Shown: positions 9,678 to 19,656, numbered from the stretch's first letter. The stretch is 64,000 nucleotides of DNA from Sphingobacterium paludis (GCF_004364125.1 NZ_SNZV01000002.1:62001-126000); one strand, 5' to 3'. Translations and numbers: made by a program. Notes: generated from the sequence alone by a model not told the origin.

Positions 9678-10193
9678 TTAACTTTTGCGTTTAAATACTG
9701 GAACGGTTGAACAGGGTTCGCCGTACATAATACTTTTGGCTACTTTACTCAGGTTGACCGTAAAGGTAACGAAGGCGGATTCGGGAACATAAATATCGCC
9801 GCAGCCTTTGACAACCACACGTTGGTCTTGATATGCAGAAAAATCGATGTCTTTCATGTTTTCGGCAAAAACGGTGTCGCGTACGGTGTCTGCACCGCCA
9901 AAATGCACGCTCCGTGCATGGGGTTCGAGCTTGTTTGCAAGCAGCATGTACGCCCAGGTAGGGACAATAGCATCGGTAGAGCATATGATGCCTACGTGCT
10001 TTCCACTGTACTGCGACCAATCATGCTCTTTAATGAACTCCCTAAAATCTTTCTCTTTTAATATGAGTCCATGAAACAAGTTGTCTTTGATGTCATAAAC
10101 CAATACATCCGCGTTGGGTGCGTAATTCGCCAAGTCAACGGTGATTAACCCGCTTTGTGCCACTTTGTTGACTATAGTTTCCTGAATGTCCAT
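9678..10193 (-). CDS. DUF2480 family protein
   Basis: A 171-residue soluble protein with no signal peptide or membrane segment. The opening (IVNKVAQSGLITVDLANYAP) and the central GKHVGIICSTDAIVPTWAYM match the DUF2480 family of Bacteroidota as I recall it. The protein alternates strands and helices and has one conserved-looking CGDIYVP motif near residue 130. Function unknown. It is the promoter-proximal gene of the three-gene set and is separated from the upstream foldase gene by a terminator. Confidence 0.82.
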   Translation of the reverse strand: MDIQETIVNKVAQSGLITVDLANYAPNADVLVYDIKDNLFHGLILKEKDFREFIKEHDWSQYSGKHVGIICSTDAIVPTWAYMLLANKLEPHARSVHFGGADTVRDTVFAENMKDIDFSAYQDQRVVVKGCGDIYVPESAFVTFTVNLSKVAKSIMYGEPCSTVPVFKRKS

Positions 10194-10199
10194 GCGATC

Positions 10200-10234
10200 C
10201 TAAAATAAAAAAGCCGGGCTAATTTGCCCGGCTA
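10200..10234 (-). terminator. Rho-independent terminator after the foldase gene
   Basis: An 8-bp GC-rich stem (AGCCGGGC, 10212-10219, with 10226-10233) and 6-nt loop, followed on the minus strand by TTTTTTATTTTA. It lies 20 nt past the stop of the foldase gene at 10254 and before the DUF2480 gene. Confidence 0.88.
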
Positions 10235-10253
10235 TAAAGTTACAGATTATATC

Positions 10254-12362
10254 TTAATAGAATCTAATGCGATTGTCATCAATATCGGCTTTGTTTTGAA
10301 GCGCTTGGTAGATTGACGCCCATGCGCGTTGCGACTTGGATGCCTGCATTTGTTTTTTCTGATTGGCCATATCGCTAGCAACGAGCTCAGCAGGATTCAC
10401 AAAGCTGTTCACTTGTACTGCATATACACCTTGGATACCTTTTACTGATTTGGAGACCTTATTAGGCTGCAGTCCGAACGCCGTACCTACAACGGCAGGC
10501 TCTAAAGCTACACCCGGCAACACAGGGTTTGCTAGTACAATGTTTTCTACTGCTACCGCTGTTTTTCCAAGTTTTTGAGCAGCTTGATCAACATTGGAAG
10601 CACCATTTAACGCATTGTTCAACTTCTCGGTTAGCATTTTCGCTTTCACCTCGTTCTTCACTTGCGCATCAATTTGTGGCTTTACAGCTTCTAGTGATAA
10701 ATGTCCTTTCGGTTGAATGTCAACGACGCGAGCTACGATAAAATGCTGGTCCGTATCAAATATCTTTTCCGAAACTTCACCTTTTTTGGCTTCAAATACC
10801 CAACGAACTAGATCGCGAGGCACTTCGACGCCATTGAAATTATTATCCATGGCCACAGCGCGATCAATCTTTTGCAATTTTGCACCTTGTTTGGCAGCTA
10901 CTTCGCTAAAGTTTTTCTTGTCCGCATCGCCGAAGAAATTATTTGCTTTCGCGTAGGCAGCATCTGTAGTGGCTTTTCCACTGTTGATCGCTTTATCAAC
11001 GATGGCTGCTTTCACGATTTTAGAGTTACCGATCTGCTTTTCGATTTTGATGATGTGTGTCCCAAATCTGCTGTTTACGACAACCACTTCTCCCGGTTTG
11101 CCGGAGAATACTGCCTCATCAAATTCAGGTACCATTTGGCCGCGAGGGAATGTTCCCAAATCGCCACCATTTACTTTACTGCCTTGATCTTCGCTGAACT
11201 GAACGGCTAGTGCTGAAAAGCTTTCTCCCTTTTGGATAAGACCTTTTATCGAATCAGCTTTCGCGGTCGCTTTGTCTACGCCACCTTCCTTCGTAGCGTT
11301 TAGAAGGATATGCGAAGCTTTTACAGAGTCTGGGCTGAATTTAGCGTCCACAACCTTGGCAATTTCATACACGCCATTCGATAGAAATGGCCCTACTGTC
11401 GTACCAACCGGTACATTGAATAAAACGGAATCCAGATCAGGACTTACCTGCCCTTTACGCATATACGTAAAAGGATGTTTTGTGTCAGAGTTAACAGCCG
11501 CAAATAGCGAATCTGTTTTTGAATTGATCAATTCTGTTTTCAGCTGGTCGATAGTAGACTTTGTTGCTGCTGTATCATTGGCCGTTGGTGTTGCATCAAA
11601 CAATACGTATTCAATCGAACGCGTTTCTTCCGGATTTTTGAATGCGTTTTTATGGGCATCGTAGTATGCTTTGTAATCGCTATCCGTAAGCTTGATTTCG
11701 CCGTCTTTTACGGATGAGTAATCGAGCATCAAGTATTTGAAGTTAGCCAATTTATTGCGTTGGTTGTACTCCTCTTGTGCCTCAAGAGCCGTCACGTATA
11801 CACTATTGCTCAGCAAGTTTGAATATTTTTGGTTTAAACGCTCGTTACGAATATTTTCCAACAGCATATCCCACTGCTGAACCATCTCTGGCGTGCCTTG
11901 CGTATTAACCTGCGAAATAAAGGTGTTAAGCTGGTTTTTGTCGAATACGCCAGTTTCTGGGTTGGTAAAGGCCTGTACAATCTGCGGTGAAGGGTTACTG
12001 CCTGTGACCAAGCTATTCAACTCATCCTTGCCAACGGTCAATCCCAGTTTCTCAATTTCTTGTTTCAATAGTTCCTGCGAAACGAATTGGTTCCATACCT
12101 GCTGAACAGCATAAGAACGGATTTGCGGAGACGCTGCACCTCCCATTTGTTGCTGGTACATGGCCGTGGTTTGATCGACCTGCGCGTTGAATACTTGGTA
12201 ATCGATGGATTCGCCGTTTACGCTACCAACTTGATTTTGGCTTTTCGCCCAAAATGGAGTCCCAACATTGATGATGTCTCCCAATAAAAACGCAACAATT
12301 GCTAAACCGATGATGGTGACCACCAACCCCGCTCGGTTCCGCAAATAGCTCATTAATCCCAT
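10254..12362 (-). CDS. ppiD: membrane-anchored peptidylprolyl isomerase/chaperone (PpiD/SurA type)
   Basis: A 702-residue foldase anchored in the inner membrane by one N-terminal helix (LVVTIIGLAIVAFLLGDII, about residues 13-31) and facing the periplasm. A SurA-like N-domain follows, with a parvulin domain around residues 345-450 (KASHILLNATKEGG, GGDLGTFPRGQMVPEFDEAVF). It assists folding and cis-trans proline isomerisation of exported and outer-membrane proteins. In Bacteroidota this gene is often called SurA, but the uncleaved anchor and length fit PpiD. It follows lptC, so envelope biogenesis genes are grouped here. Confidence 0.9.
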   Translation of the reverse strand: MGLMSYLRNRAGLVVTIIGLAIVAFLLGDIINVGTPFWAKSQNQVGSVNGESIDYQVFNAQVDQTTAMYQQQMGGAASPQIRSYAVQQVWNQFVSQELLKQEIEKLGLTVGKDELNSLVTGSNPSPQIVQAFTNPETGVFDKNQLNTFISQVNTQGTPEMVQQWDMLLENIRNERLNQKYSNLLSNSVYVTALEAQEEYNQRNKLANFKYLMLDYSSVKDGEIKLTDSDYKAYYDAHKNAFKNPEETRSIEYVLFDATPTANDTAATKSTIDQLKTELINSKTDSLFAAVNSDTKHPFTYMRKGQVSPDLDSVLFNVPVGTTVGPFLSNGVYEIAKVVDAKFSPDSVKASHILLNATKEGGVDKATAKADSIKGLIQKGESFSALAVQFSEDQGSKVNGGDLGTFPRGQMVPEFDEAVFSGKPGEVVVVNSRFGTHIIKIEKQIGNSKIVKAAIVDKAINSGKATTDAAYAKANNFFGDADKKNFSEVAAKQGAKLQKIDRAVAMDNNFNGVEVPRDLVRWVFEAKKGEVSEKIFDTDQHFIVARVVDIQPKGHLSLEAVKPQIDAQVKNEVKAKMLTEKLNNALNGASNVDQAAQKLGKTAVAVENIVLANPVLPGVALEPAVVGTAFGLQPNKVSKSVKGIQGVYAVQVNSFVNPAELVASDMANQKKQMQASKSQRAWASIYQALQNKADIDDNRIRFY

Positions 12363-12514
12363 AATCTATATACTGTGTTATTTTGTAAATGCTTTTTTTA
12401 GTTTGTTTTCATCTGTATTTAAAACAAGGCGCAAGATACAATTTTTATGAAAAAAAAATATAAAAAATTCTGAAGGAGGGAAACTTAATTTGAGAAGAAT
12501 TGTTATACATGGCT

Positions 12515-13111
12515 TTATTGTCCAAATCGCGGGAATTGTGCGTCACTGCTAGGAATATAAAATCCCGTCATATTTTGACCATCGATCTTTTTAAAATCCG
12601 AATCGGATATAAAGCTGGTGGCCTGAAAGCTGCCCCGCCCATCTTTTAGATCAAATACGATAGGTACCGTGTTATAATAGATGTTTTTCTTTTCGTCGAA
12701 AAACAGCTCCTCCGTTTTTACGATGGAGCCATTCGCCATCGTGATGACGACATTCCGCCGAAACTCTGTGATGCCTTCTTTGGCTTTCTGTGTTGCATAA
12801 TCGGATTTTATGCGTTGCGATTCGGCACCGTTTTCGTCAAAAAAACGGATCAGCGTCCCCTTTTTAAATTCATACATCCCTACGCTATCCGGATATTCCC
12901 GTAGCTCGGGCGCCGTAAGCTGGGCTTTAACCCTGGCCGAATCGCTGTAGGTGACGATAACATCTCGTGATATGTTGACGTTCTCTTCCTGCTGGATGTT
13001 CGCGATCTTTTCCACATCGCGCAGATCATTCTCACAGGCCGTGAACAGGCTTGCCATTAACCCGATACAGCACATAAAAGGCCAGGTATATGGTATCCTT
13101 TTGCTCCGCAT
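12515..13111 (-). CDS. lptC: LPS export ABC transporter periplasmic protein LptC (lipoprotein)
   Basis: A 198-residue protein with a lipoprotein-like start (CCIGLMASLFTACEND). The body is a repeated beta-strand pattern (VIVTYSDSARVKAQLTAPEL, IKSDYATQKAKEGITEFRRN) expected for the LptC/OstA fold, which passes lipopolysaccharide from LptBFG to LptA. The call rests on this pattern and on the position between an outer-membrane protein and the foldase, an order seen in other Bacteroidota. Its start lies 5 nt after the stop of the preceding gene. Confidence 0.85.
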   Translation of the reverse strand: MRSKRIPYTWPFMCCIGLMASLFTACENDLRDVEKIANIQQEENVNISRDVIVTYSDSARVKAQLTAPELREYPDSVGMYEFKKGTLIRFFDENGAESQRIKSDYATQKAKEGITEFRRNVVITMANGSIVKTEELFFDEKKNIYYNTVPIVFDLKDGRGSFQATSFISDSDFKKIDGQNMTGFYIPSSDAQFPRFGQ

Positions 13112-13116
13112 GGCGA

Positions 13117-14445
13117 CTAATCTAAACTACGACGTATAAACCAAGAATCGTTTATGGTGAAACCAAAGTTGATATTGATGTAGCGCTCCCGTACCAAATT
13201 GTTGTTTAATGTACCCTGTTGGCCTAGCTCAGCAGAAATGTTGATCTGGGAGAAGGTACGCCCGAAGTTGGTTTCTGGCAAAGGGAATCCAAAACCAACC
13301 GTAACGGCCATATCATTGATGTTTTGGTTCCGGTAAACCAGTGGGGTTTTACTGTAGCGAAATCCCAGTCTATAATCGACCTGATTCAAGTATTTAACCG
13401 ATGTCGGATCTGGTTTGATCTGACCACCGACAGCTACCGTATAGCCTTTTCCAAGCTGTGTTTGGCTTTGTGTACTTTGGAACTTTGACCAGTCTGTATA
13501 TTTAAAATCTGCACCCACCATCCAGTTGTAACCTTTCGATAGGGTAAAGCCTATATTATGCTTTAACGGTAGGTTTATAGAAGAATTACTCAGTATCCTT
13601 GACGTCGTGGTGTCCGACGGTGGAGCAATATAATCCGGATCTCCGAAATTATTGTTTTCGGAGATGGTAACCAGCATATTCCGTTTTGCTGTTATCTGAT
13701 TGTCTAAACCGCCGCTGTAACCAATGGTCAGGTTGTATTTTTTGCCTAACGCTCTGCTGTATTGCAAACCGTAATCAACGGATACGCCACGGATATTACG
13801 CGTTTCCGTCATTTGCGTCTGATACGTATTAGGCACGTTAAGGAAACTTACATTGGTAATATCGTAAAGGTTACCAAATAAAAACCCAATGTTGGCTCCT
13901 ACGCTCAACCCCTTGATGGGCGAAACCCCATACCCCAAAAAAGCTTTATTTATCCCGCCTTCGCCGGATAGGGACGTTCTGTATTGAAGGGTGTCGAGAG
14001 ACTGTGTCGAGGTAGCGGAGTAACCTACATCCGAGAAAGGGATTAAGCCGAATGCTAAGCCGCCATACTTACTTAAAGGAACACCAATTGCAAGGTGACT
14101 AAAAGCAAAATCCGCCGTTTGGTCGCTACTTTGATTGTTCGAAAGTTGTGTGAAATTTCCGTACATCCCCGCTTCCAAAATGGTCCGGTTCATTCCAGAA
14201 TACGATGCCGGGTTTGCAATATTTAATGTAGGAAGACCATTTAAGTATTTAACACCGGTCGAAATACCTCCCATGGCGCGTGTTTGCGGAAACAAGTCTT
14301 CGCGGATCTGGCCTAAACCAAATTGGGAGTAAGGGGAATGCGATGTAGATCGCTGGGCATAACTCTCTTGTCCCGCAAATATGGCTAAGCCTACAAATAA
14401 TTTTAGCGCTATTTTAGTAAAACTTCCTGTTAAATATCTGTGCAT
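13117..14445 (-). CDS. outer-membrane beta-barrel protein, function unknown
   Basis: A 442-residue protein. The ATG at 14445 opens a signal sequence ending about AGQESYAQ; an upstream in-frame start at 14472 adds nine residues that do not help the signal. The mature protein resembles FadL/PorV-like barrels: RAMGGISTGVKYLNGLPTLNIANPASYSGMN near the start and many amphipathic strands (LGYGVSPIKGLSVGANIGFLFG), ending with an aromatic-rich last strand. It is co-transcribed with lptC. The ligand is unknown. Confidence 0.78.
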   Translation of the reverse strand: MHRYLTGSFTKIALKLFVGLAIFAGQESYAQRSTSHSPYSQFGLGQIREDLFPQTRAMGGISTGVKYLNGLPTLNIANPASYSGMNRTILEAGMYGNFTQLSNNQSSDQTADFAFSHLAIGVPLSKYGGLAFGLIPFSDVGYSATSTQSLDTLQYRTSLSGEGGINKAFLGYGVSPIKGLSVGANIGFLFGNLYDITNVSFLNVPNTYQTQMTETRNIRGVSVDYGLQYSRALGKKYNLTIGYSGGLDNQITAKRNMLVTISENNNFGDPDYIAPPSDTTTSRILSNSSINLPLKHNIGFTLSKGYNWMVGADFKYTDWSKFQSTQSQTQLGKGYTVAVGGQIKPDPTSVKYLNQVDYRLGFRYSKTPLVYRNQNINDMAVTVGFGFPLPETNFGRTFSQINISAELGQQGTLNNNLVRERYININFGFTINDSWFIRRSLD

Positions 14446-14652
14446 ATGTGTGTACGTGTTGCATTTTAGCAAAGCCAGCTTTCACTGTTTCTTGTTTAGG
14501 CCTTTTTGCTGGAGCCTCCTATTGGCAGGTATTACTAAAGTGCGTGCTTTGTCAAAATTTGATACAAAACTATCTAATTTTTAATTATTCCGTTAGTTCT
14601 ATTTGTTAAAAAAGGTTAATCGGTTAATCTTTAGTTAGTTATCTAATTACTT

Positions 14653-15636
14653 TTAAAAAAACTGGAAATACAGAATCGTTACGATGATAACGATGTATAG
14701 TGTTTCATAAATCCATTTAGATTTAGAATGGGTAAAATAGTAGGCAAGGTAAATTGCCAATGCCGGTGCGCAGAGTAGGAAGTGGTTGATCGTGATGTGC
14801 TCGTTAAGATAAAAAGATCCCAACGTAAGTAGCACCATGAAAAACAACAGCTGGAAAGCTTTGCGCAAATGAACCACACTTCTAAAAAATTGATCTTTCA
14901 GAACCGCTAAAAAGAAAATGAGCGCGATAATAATCGGAACGATAACAAGATAGTCGTATACATTTAGTGATAACTCTTTGGGGAATGGGTAAGCCAGCGG
15001 CTCGAAAATGGCATAAAACTCGTTTAGCCGGCCCAGCCAATAGTAGATAACACCTAATAAAAAATAGATTGTCGTGAATCCAAGTAGCGGGGTGATTATT
15101 TCACGCCAATTGAATGCCCGGAATATGATCAGACTGATCCAGAGGAGCAGCATCATCAACATAAATGGGAAATAAATCAGGCTTCCGGCAGCAACAATCA
15201 TCCCGAGATCAAACATGAGCCCTTTGACATCGGTCTGCTTGTAAATGTTGAACAGCTTGCCCAGCATCCATATGGCGATAAAATTGCATATGAGGGGCGG
15301 CGAAAGAACCAGAAACGGTGCGAAAAGGCTCACCAATGTCATATACATCAATGCGGTAAGGAAATTGGGCTTACCCATAAAATTGAAATGGCTCACAATG
15401 CGGTTCAGGAAAAAAGCCTGAAGCAAGGTCAAGAGTAACGTGATGAACACATTTTCGCCGGGGCGCAGGTTATCGCCAAACGTGATCCCAATAAGATTAT
15501 TGATCGCGGGCTCAAATAGAATAGGGGTAATCTTATCCGGGAGGTGCAGAAACACACCAAGACACAGGGCTAAGCCAACGATCGATACCGATACAATATT
15601 AAAAGGGGTAAATTTTCGATGTTGGCGGATGATCAT
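14653..15636 (-). CDS. DUF6427 family polytopic membrane protein
   Basis: A 327-residue inner-membrane protein with about nine to ten hydrophobic helices, including GLALCLGVFLHLP near residue 20 and a strongly hydrophobic C-terminus (YETLYIVIIVTILYFQFF). It resembles the uncharacterised DUF6427 family of Bacteroidota. No catalytic motif is visible. It lies 22 nt after the small CcmD-like gene on the same strand, so it is likely the last gene of the ccm operon, although a role in cytochrome assembly is only suggested by position. Confidence 0.75.
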   Translation of the reverse strand: MIIRQHRKFTPFNIVSVSIVGLALCLGVFLHLPDKITPILFEPAINNLIGITFGDNLRPGENVFITLLLTLLQAFFLNRIVSHFNFMGKPNFLTALMYMTLVSLFAPFLVLSPPLICNFIAIWMLGKLFNIYKQTDVKGLMFDLGMIVAAGSLIYFPFMLMMLLLWISLIIFRAFNWREIITPLLGFTTIYFLLGVIYYWLGRLNEFYAIFEPLAYPFPKELSLNVYDYLVIVPIIIALIFFLAVLKDQFFRSVVHLRKAFQLLFFMVLLTLGSFYLNEHITINHFLLCAPALAIYLAYYFTHSKSKWIYETLYIVIIVTILYFQFF

Positions 15637-15658
15637 CTACAGGCGCTTTTTGCGAATA

Positions 15659-15856
15659 CTATTTTTCCAGCTTTTTGATCCGTCTGTCTAAAAGAAACAA
15701 AAACACGCCTAACACGGCAAAAATGGTTAACAAAACAAGTACCACGACGTAGATTTTACCGGAGCTACGCAGGCCGGTAGCCATGTCAATCTCACTTTGC
15801 GCAAAGAGCGTTGTGTGGAACAAAAGAAGGAATATTGCGGCAATGCTATTTTTCAT
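15659..15856 (-). CDS. small CcmD-like membrane protein
   Basis: A 65-residue protein: an N-terminal hydrophobic signal or anchor (IAAIFLLLFHTTLFAQ), a short polar loop, then a transmembrane helix (IYVVVLVLLTIFAVLGVFLF) and a basic tail (LLDRRIKKLEK). One helix followed by a charged coiled tail, directly downstream of ccmC, is the usual layout of CcmD, which helps release holo-CcmE from the CcmABC heme exporter. Sequence similarity alone is weak at this length. Confidence 0.75.
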   Translation of the reverse strand: MKNSIAAIFLLLFHTTLFAQSEIDMATGLRSSGKIYVVVLVLLTIFAVLGVFLFLLDRRIKKLEK

Positions 15857-15894
15857 TGTTGTTTTTATTTGCGAGCGATGTGTTGTATAAATAA

Positions 15895-16560
15895 CTAGTC
15901 GAGTTGGTTTTTCCGGTTTTCCAAGATGCGCAGTCTATAACGCAGAGTAAAGATCCAGACGCCAATTAGTATCCAACCCATTACGGATGTATAAAAGATA
16001 GGGCGCATTTGGCTGTTCATATCCAGATCGCGAAAGGTGCCGTTGCCGCCACTTCCCGGATGTAGAGAGTCCGTCATTTTCGGCAGGATGTAAAGCAGAA
16101 CAACCATCACAGGAAAAGCAAATATGTTATACACGGCCGAAATTTTGGCTCGTTTCTGTTCTTCCTCTAACGCGTTGCGTAACACCAGATAGGCTAGGTA
16201 CATCAACGTAGCGATCGCCGAGCCGTTTAACTGCGGATCATTGGGCCAAGGTTCGCCCCAGGTGATATTTGCCCAAAGCATGCCCGTTAAAAGTCCCATT
16301 GCACAAAAAACAATGCCCGTGTTAACGGCTTCAACCGCAACCAGATCGTGAGATGTTTTTCCTGAACTGAGGTACTTTATACTGTAAATAACGGAAACCA
16401 GGTAAAGCGTGATCATCGTAAACCACATCGGTACGTGGAAGTAAACATTTCGTATCGTTTCGTGAAGTATAGGCAATACAGGAACCGGTCCCAGCAATCC
16501 TGCGACAATGGCAGAGGCAACCATCACAAGTCCTAATATTTTCCACCAAGATTTTCTCAT
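15895..16560 (-). CDS. ccmC: heme exporter subunit CcmC (heme-handling membrane protein)
   Basis: A 221-residue, six-helix inner-membrane protein of the heme-handling family, which presents heme for cytochrome c maturation. The tryptophan-rich WWD-type motif is seen as ITWGEPWPNDPQ (about residue 100), with flanking His residues such as in HVPMWFTM (about 42) that could be axial heme ligands. I prefer the ATG at 16560 (MRKSWWKILG). An in-frame GTG at 16584 overlaps the end of ccmB and adds eight residues. ccmA and ccmE are not in the window. Confidence 0.9.
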   Translation of the reverse strand: MRKSWWKILGLVMVASAIVAGLLGPVPVLPILHETIRNVYFHVPMWFTMITLYLVSVIYSIKYLSSGKTSHDLVAVEAVNTGIVFCAMGLLTGMLWANITWGEPWPNDPQLNGSAIATLMYLAYLVLRNALEEEQKRAKISAVYNIFAFPVMVVLLYILPKMTDSLHPGSGGNGTFRDLDMNSQMRPIFYTSVMGWILIGVWIFTLRYRLRILENRKNQLD

Positions 16561-16576
16561 GTCCGAAATTTGAAAA

Positions 16577-17236
16577 TTAATCACGCCAAAGGTAAGGAAA
16601 TAACAACAAAGATATTGTAATCGTAATTACATTAATTGCCAAAAGAACGACGAGCTCTCCGCTGCTGATGCCTCGATCTAACCCCGTAAGCGCATTATTG
16701 GAGAGTTTAATAAGAACGATGAGCAGGGGGATGATAACAGGGAAACCTAGTACAGCCATGAGGGTGCTGTTATTGCCAGCCTTGGCACTGATTCCAGAAA
16801 TCATCGTAAAAACCGAGGCGAAACTGATGCTGCCCAAAAGCACGGCGCATGTGAACAACAGCGGATCGCCTATAGGCTGCTTAAAGGTGACGGCATACAC
16901 AGCGTAGGCGATGATGGAGAGCACCAGCATCACCAGGCTATTGTAAATAATTTTAGAAAGAATAACAGCTCTTGGGCTAACCAATGTGTGGTAATAAAGC
17001 TGCCGGTGTGGGCTTTCCTGCACGAAACTCCGGCTGATCGCGTTGATGCTTGCAAAGAGCAGGATAATCCAAAACAGTGCATTCCAAACGAAAGTATCTA
17101 CAGATTTGAATGCTTGATAGCAAACAAATACTGTAGATACTACGTATAATAATATACCGTTGATGGCGTATTTCGAGCGCCATTCGAGGACGATATCTTT
17201 ATAAACTAATGTTTTTATCTGCTGTAACGTGTTCAT
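16577..17236 (-). CDS. ccmB: heme exporter subunit CcmB
   Basis: A 219-residue inner-membrane permease subunit with six hydrophobic helices. The ordered segments KDIVLEWRSKYAI near the N-terminus and SFVQESPHRQLYYHTLVSPRAVILSKI in the middle are characteristic of CcmB. It pairs with an ATPase (CcmA) and CcmC to load heme onto CcmE. It is the first gene of the ccmB-ccmC-ccmD-DUF6427 run; its stop lies 16 nt before the preferred ccmC start. No ccmA is adjacent, which is unusual compared with proteobacterial operons. Confidence 0.9.
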   Translation of the reverse strand: MNTLQQIKTLVYKDIVLEWRSKYAINGILLYVVSTVFVCYQAFKSVDTFVWNALFWIILLFASINAISRSFVQESPHRQLYYHTLVSPRAVILSKIIYNSLVMLVLSIIAYAVYAVTFKQPIGDPLLFTCAVLLGSISFASVFTMISGISAKAGNNSTLMAVLGFPVIIPLLIVLIKLSNNALTGLDRGISSGELVVLLAINVITITISLLLFPYLWRD

Positions 17237-17297
17237 CGACTGTGCAAAGATACGAATACTTCACGTCGAAAACGGGTAGGCAGACCAAAATCAGCAC

Positions 17298-17675
17298 TTA
17301 GGCTTTGTTGATTTCTGATTTTGCTTCCGCAATAACATCATCCGCTTTATTACCCGCTTGGTTTGCAGCTTCAGATGCTCGGCTTGACCATTGTTGTGCT
17401 TTTTCTGACGCAGAATCCAACGCTTGTTTACCTGCTTCTTTCGCCTTATCTTTGAAGTTTTCCAAATCTGCTTTTGCTGATTTAGCTAACTTAGCTGCAC
17501 GCTTAGCTTCTTTTTTAGAAAGATCTTTGATTGATTTTGTCAAGCTTTTTACGCCTTCATTAGCACGGTCAAGCTGACGTTTTCCGTCTTCCGTACCCAA
17601 TAAATAATATGCAGCGGTTCCAACTGCCAAACCTAAAAGTGCGAAAGCAACTAATCCGTTCTTATTTTTTTCCAT
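17298..17675 (-). CDS. YtxH domain-containing small protein
   Basis: A 125-residue protein with one N-terminal hydrophobic helix (LVAFALLGLAVGTAAYYLLG), the GTEDGKRQ motif just after it, and a long Lys/Ala-rich amphipathic helical tail. This is the YtxH layout, often linked to general or envelope stress in Bacteroidota and Firmicutes. The alanine-lysine repeats resemble apolipoprotein/LEA-like helices. Single gene, about 95 nt from the ABC transporter gene start side; function not established. Confidence 0.82.
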   Translation of the reverse strand: MEKNKNGLVAFALLGLAVGTAAYYLLGTEDGKRQLDRANEGVKSLTKSIKDLSKKEAKRAAKLAKSAKADLENFKDKAKEAGKQALDSASEKAQQWSSRASEAANQAGNKADDVIAEAKSEINKA

Positions 17676-17769
17676 GATACATCATTTTTTATAATTTCTA
17701 TAACCTGTTTTGTATAGAAAAACAAGTGTATCCTGAAAAGGTTTTACTAAATATATATTTAACAGATTT

Positions 17770-19605
17770 TTAACGAATAATTTTTTTGGCAGACTGCAGC
17801 GAGTATAGATGATGATAAAGTCCGCTGCCCTTCGACATCAGCTCGACGTGGTTGCCGATTTCGGTCACGCATCCGTTTTCCACCACCGCGATTTGATCGG
17901 CATCTTTTATCGTGCTTAAACGGTGCGCGATGATGATGGACGTACGATCACGCATCAGCTCTTCCAAAGCCAGCTGCACAAGGCGTTCGGATTCCGAATC
18001 CAACGAGGAAGTTGCCTCGTCTAATATAAGAATAGCAGGATCCTTCAACAGTGCGCGCGCGATAGCGATTCGCTGGCGCTGCCCGCCAGATAGCTTTACA
18101 CCGCGTTCACCCACCAGTGTGTCATAGCCCTGCGGAAATGCCATAATGAAATCGTGCGCGTTAGCCCGTTTGGAGGCTTCAATGATCTCTTCGGCATCAG
18201 CGTCGAGGCGACCATAGCCTATGTTTTCGCGGATAGTGCCGCCAAAAAGTAGCACGTCTTGCGGAACAATAGCCACTTGATTGCGAATGTCGGTAAGTGA
18301 AAATTGGCTCGCGTCTCGGCCGTCGTATGCAATTTTGCCGGCGGAGGCCTTATAAAACTGTAATATGAGCGATGCAATGGTGGATTTTCCGGCACCGCTA
18401 GGGCCCACAAGCGCCAACTTCTTCCCAGCATTTACGTGAAACGAGATGTCTTTCAATATGGTGCTGTCGGGGCGAGACGGATACGTGAAGCCCACATGGT
18501 TGAATGTCAAGGCACCATAAATTTTATGATCTATTTCTTTGTTACGGTCGGAAATATCAATAGCCTCCTTTTCCTCATCCAAAATCTCGAGCACCCGCTC
18601 GCTAGCCCCTAAAGAGCGTTGGATGTTTGCATACAATTCGGGAAAGCTACCCATAGATCCAGCCACAAACATGGAGTAAAGGATGTATGTCGTAAGATCG
18701 CCCACGGTAATTTCGTGTAGGGCGACGAGCGAAGCTCCATACCAAATAACGGCGATAACAGCGCCGAAAATGCAAAAGATAATGAAAGATGCAAACATTC
18801 CGCGGTAGGTGGCGCCCCGAACCGCCAGACCAACAACGGCGTCGAGCTTGCCGGCATAGCGCTTGGTTTCATAGTATTCATTAACAAATGCTTTCACGTT
18901 GCTAATTCCTAGTAACGTCTCCTGCACAATGCTATTGGAATCGGCAAGCTGGTCTTGCGCTTGTCTGGATAGGTTACGAATGAAACGCCCGAAAAATATA
19001 GCTGCCACCACGATGATCGGTAAAATACACAAGTTCATCAAGGCTAGTTTGGGTGATACAAAAACCAACAAGCATACGCCAAAAGATAGACTGATGCTTT
19101 GACGTAAAATTTCTGCCAACGTGGTCGTTAGCGTATCTTGTATTTGTGCCAAATCGGCGGATAAGCGGCTGTTCAATTCGCCCACTCGACGGTTAGAAAA
19201 AAATTCGATAGGTAAAGTAATGAGCTTATGGTAGGTGTCTTTACGGATGTTTGACAGCGCTTTTTCCGCAATTTCGACGAAAAGCCGAATACGACCAAAA
19301 GAAACAATGGATTGGAAAAGCAAGATCACCATAGATATGGCGCCAATGTACAGCACCTCTGCTGGTAACCAGGGGTACGTTTGTCGGCCCTGTGCAGCAT
19401 CAATCATGGCGCCTAAAAGAGCAGGGAAGGTTAGCATCGTTAAGCTTGATAAGGTCAAGAAAACCATTCCCAACACAAATTTGCCACGATAGGGACGGAG
19501 GTACGAGAAAATTTTTGAAGCTTTTTTCAGTAAATCTTTGTTTAGCTTGGGTTTGGGTAAATCTTCCGACTGGGTATTCCCACTGTTCAATCGCGCTCTG
19601 GCCAT
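17770..19605 (-). CDS. ABC exporter, fused permease and ATPase (MsbA type)
   Basis: A 611-residue half-transporter that probably acts as a homodimer in the inner membrane. Residues about 35-330 hold six transmembrane helices; the nucleotide-binding domain follows with Walker A GPSGAGKST (about 395), Q-loop VAIVPQDVLLFGG, signature LSGGQRQR (about 500), Walker B ILILDEATSSLDSES and H-loop IAHRLST. The family includes lipid A flippase MsbA and multidrug exporters; nearest-neighbour genes do not settle the substrate. MsbA is plausible for Bacteroidota. Confidence 0.9.
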   Translation of the reverse strand: MARARLNSGNTQSEDLPKPKLNKDLLKKASKIFSYLRPYRGKFVLGMVFLTLSSLTMLTFPALLGAMIDAAQGRQTYPWLPAEVLYIGAISMVILLFQSIVSFGRIRLFVEIAEKALSNIRKDTYHKLITLPIEFFSNRRVGELNSRLSADLAQIQDTLTTTLAEILRQSISLSFGVCLLVFVSPKLALMNLCILPIIVVAAIFFGRFIRNLSRQAQDQLADSNSIVQETLLGISNVKAFVNEYYETKRYAGKLDAVVGLAVRGATYRGMFASFIIFCIFGAVIAVIWYGASLVALHEITVGDLTTYILYSMFVAGSMGSFPELYANIQRSLGASERVLEILDEEKEAIDISDRNKEIDHKIYGALTFNHVGFTYPSRPDSTILKDISFHVNAGKKLALVGPSGAGKSTIASLILQFYKASAGKIAYDGRDASQFSLTDIRNQVAIVPQDVLLFGGTIRENIGYGRLDADAEEIIEASKRANAHDFIMAFPQGYDTLVGERGVKLSGGQRQRIAIARALLKDPAILILDEATSSLDSESERLVQLALEELMRDRTSIIIAHRLSTIKDADQIAVVENGCVTEIGNHVELMSKGSGLYHHLYSLQSAKKIIR

Positions 19606-19656
19606 CCTTTACTTTAATTTTGCCAACAAAAATACGGTATTCTTCATCTCGGCTTA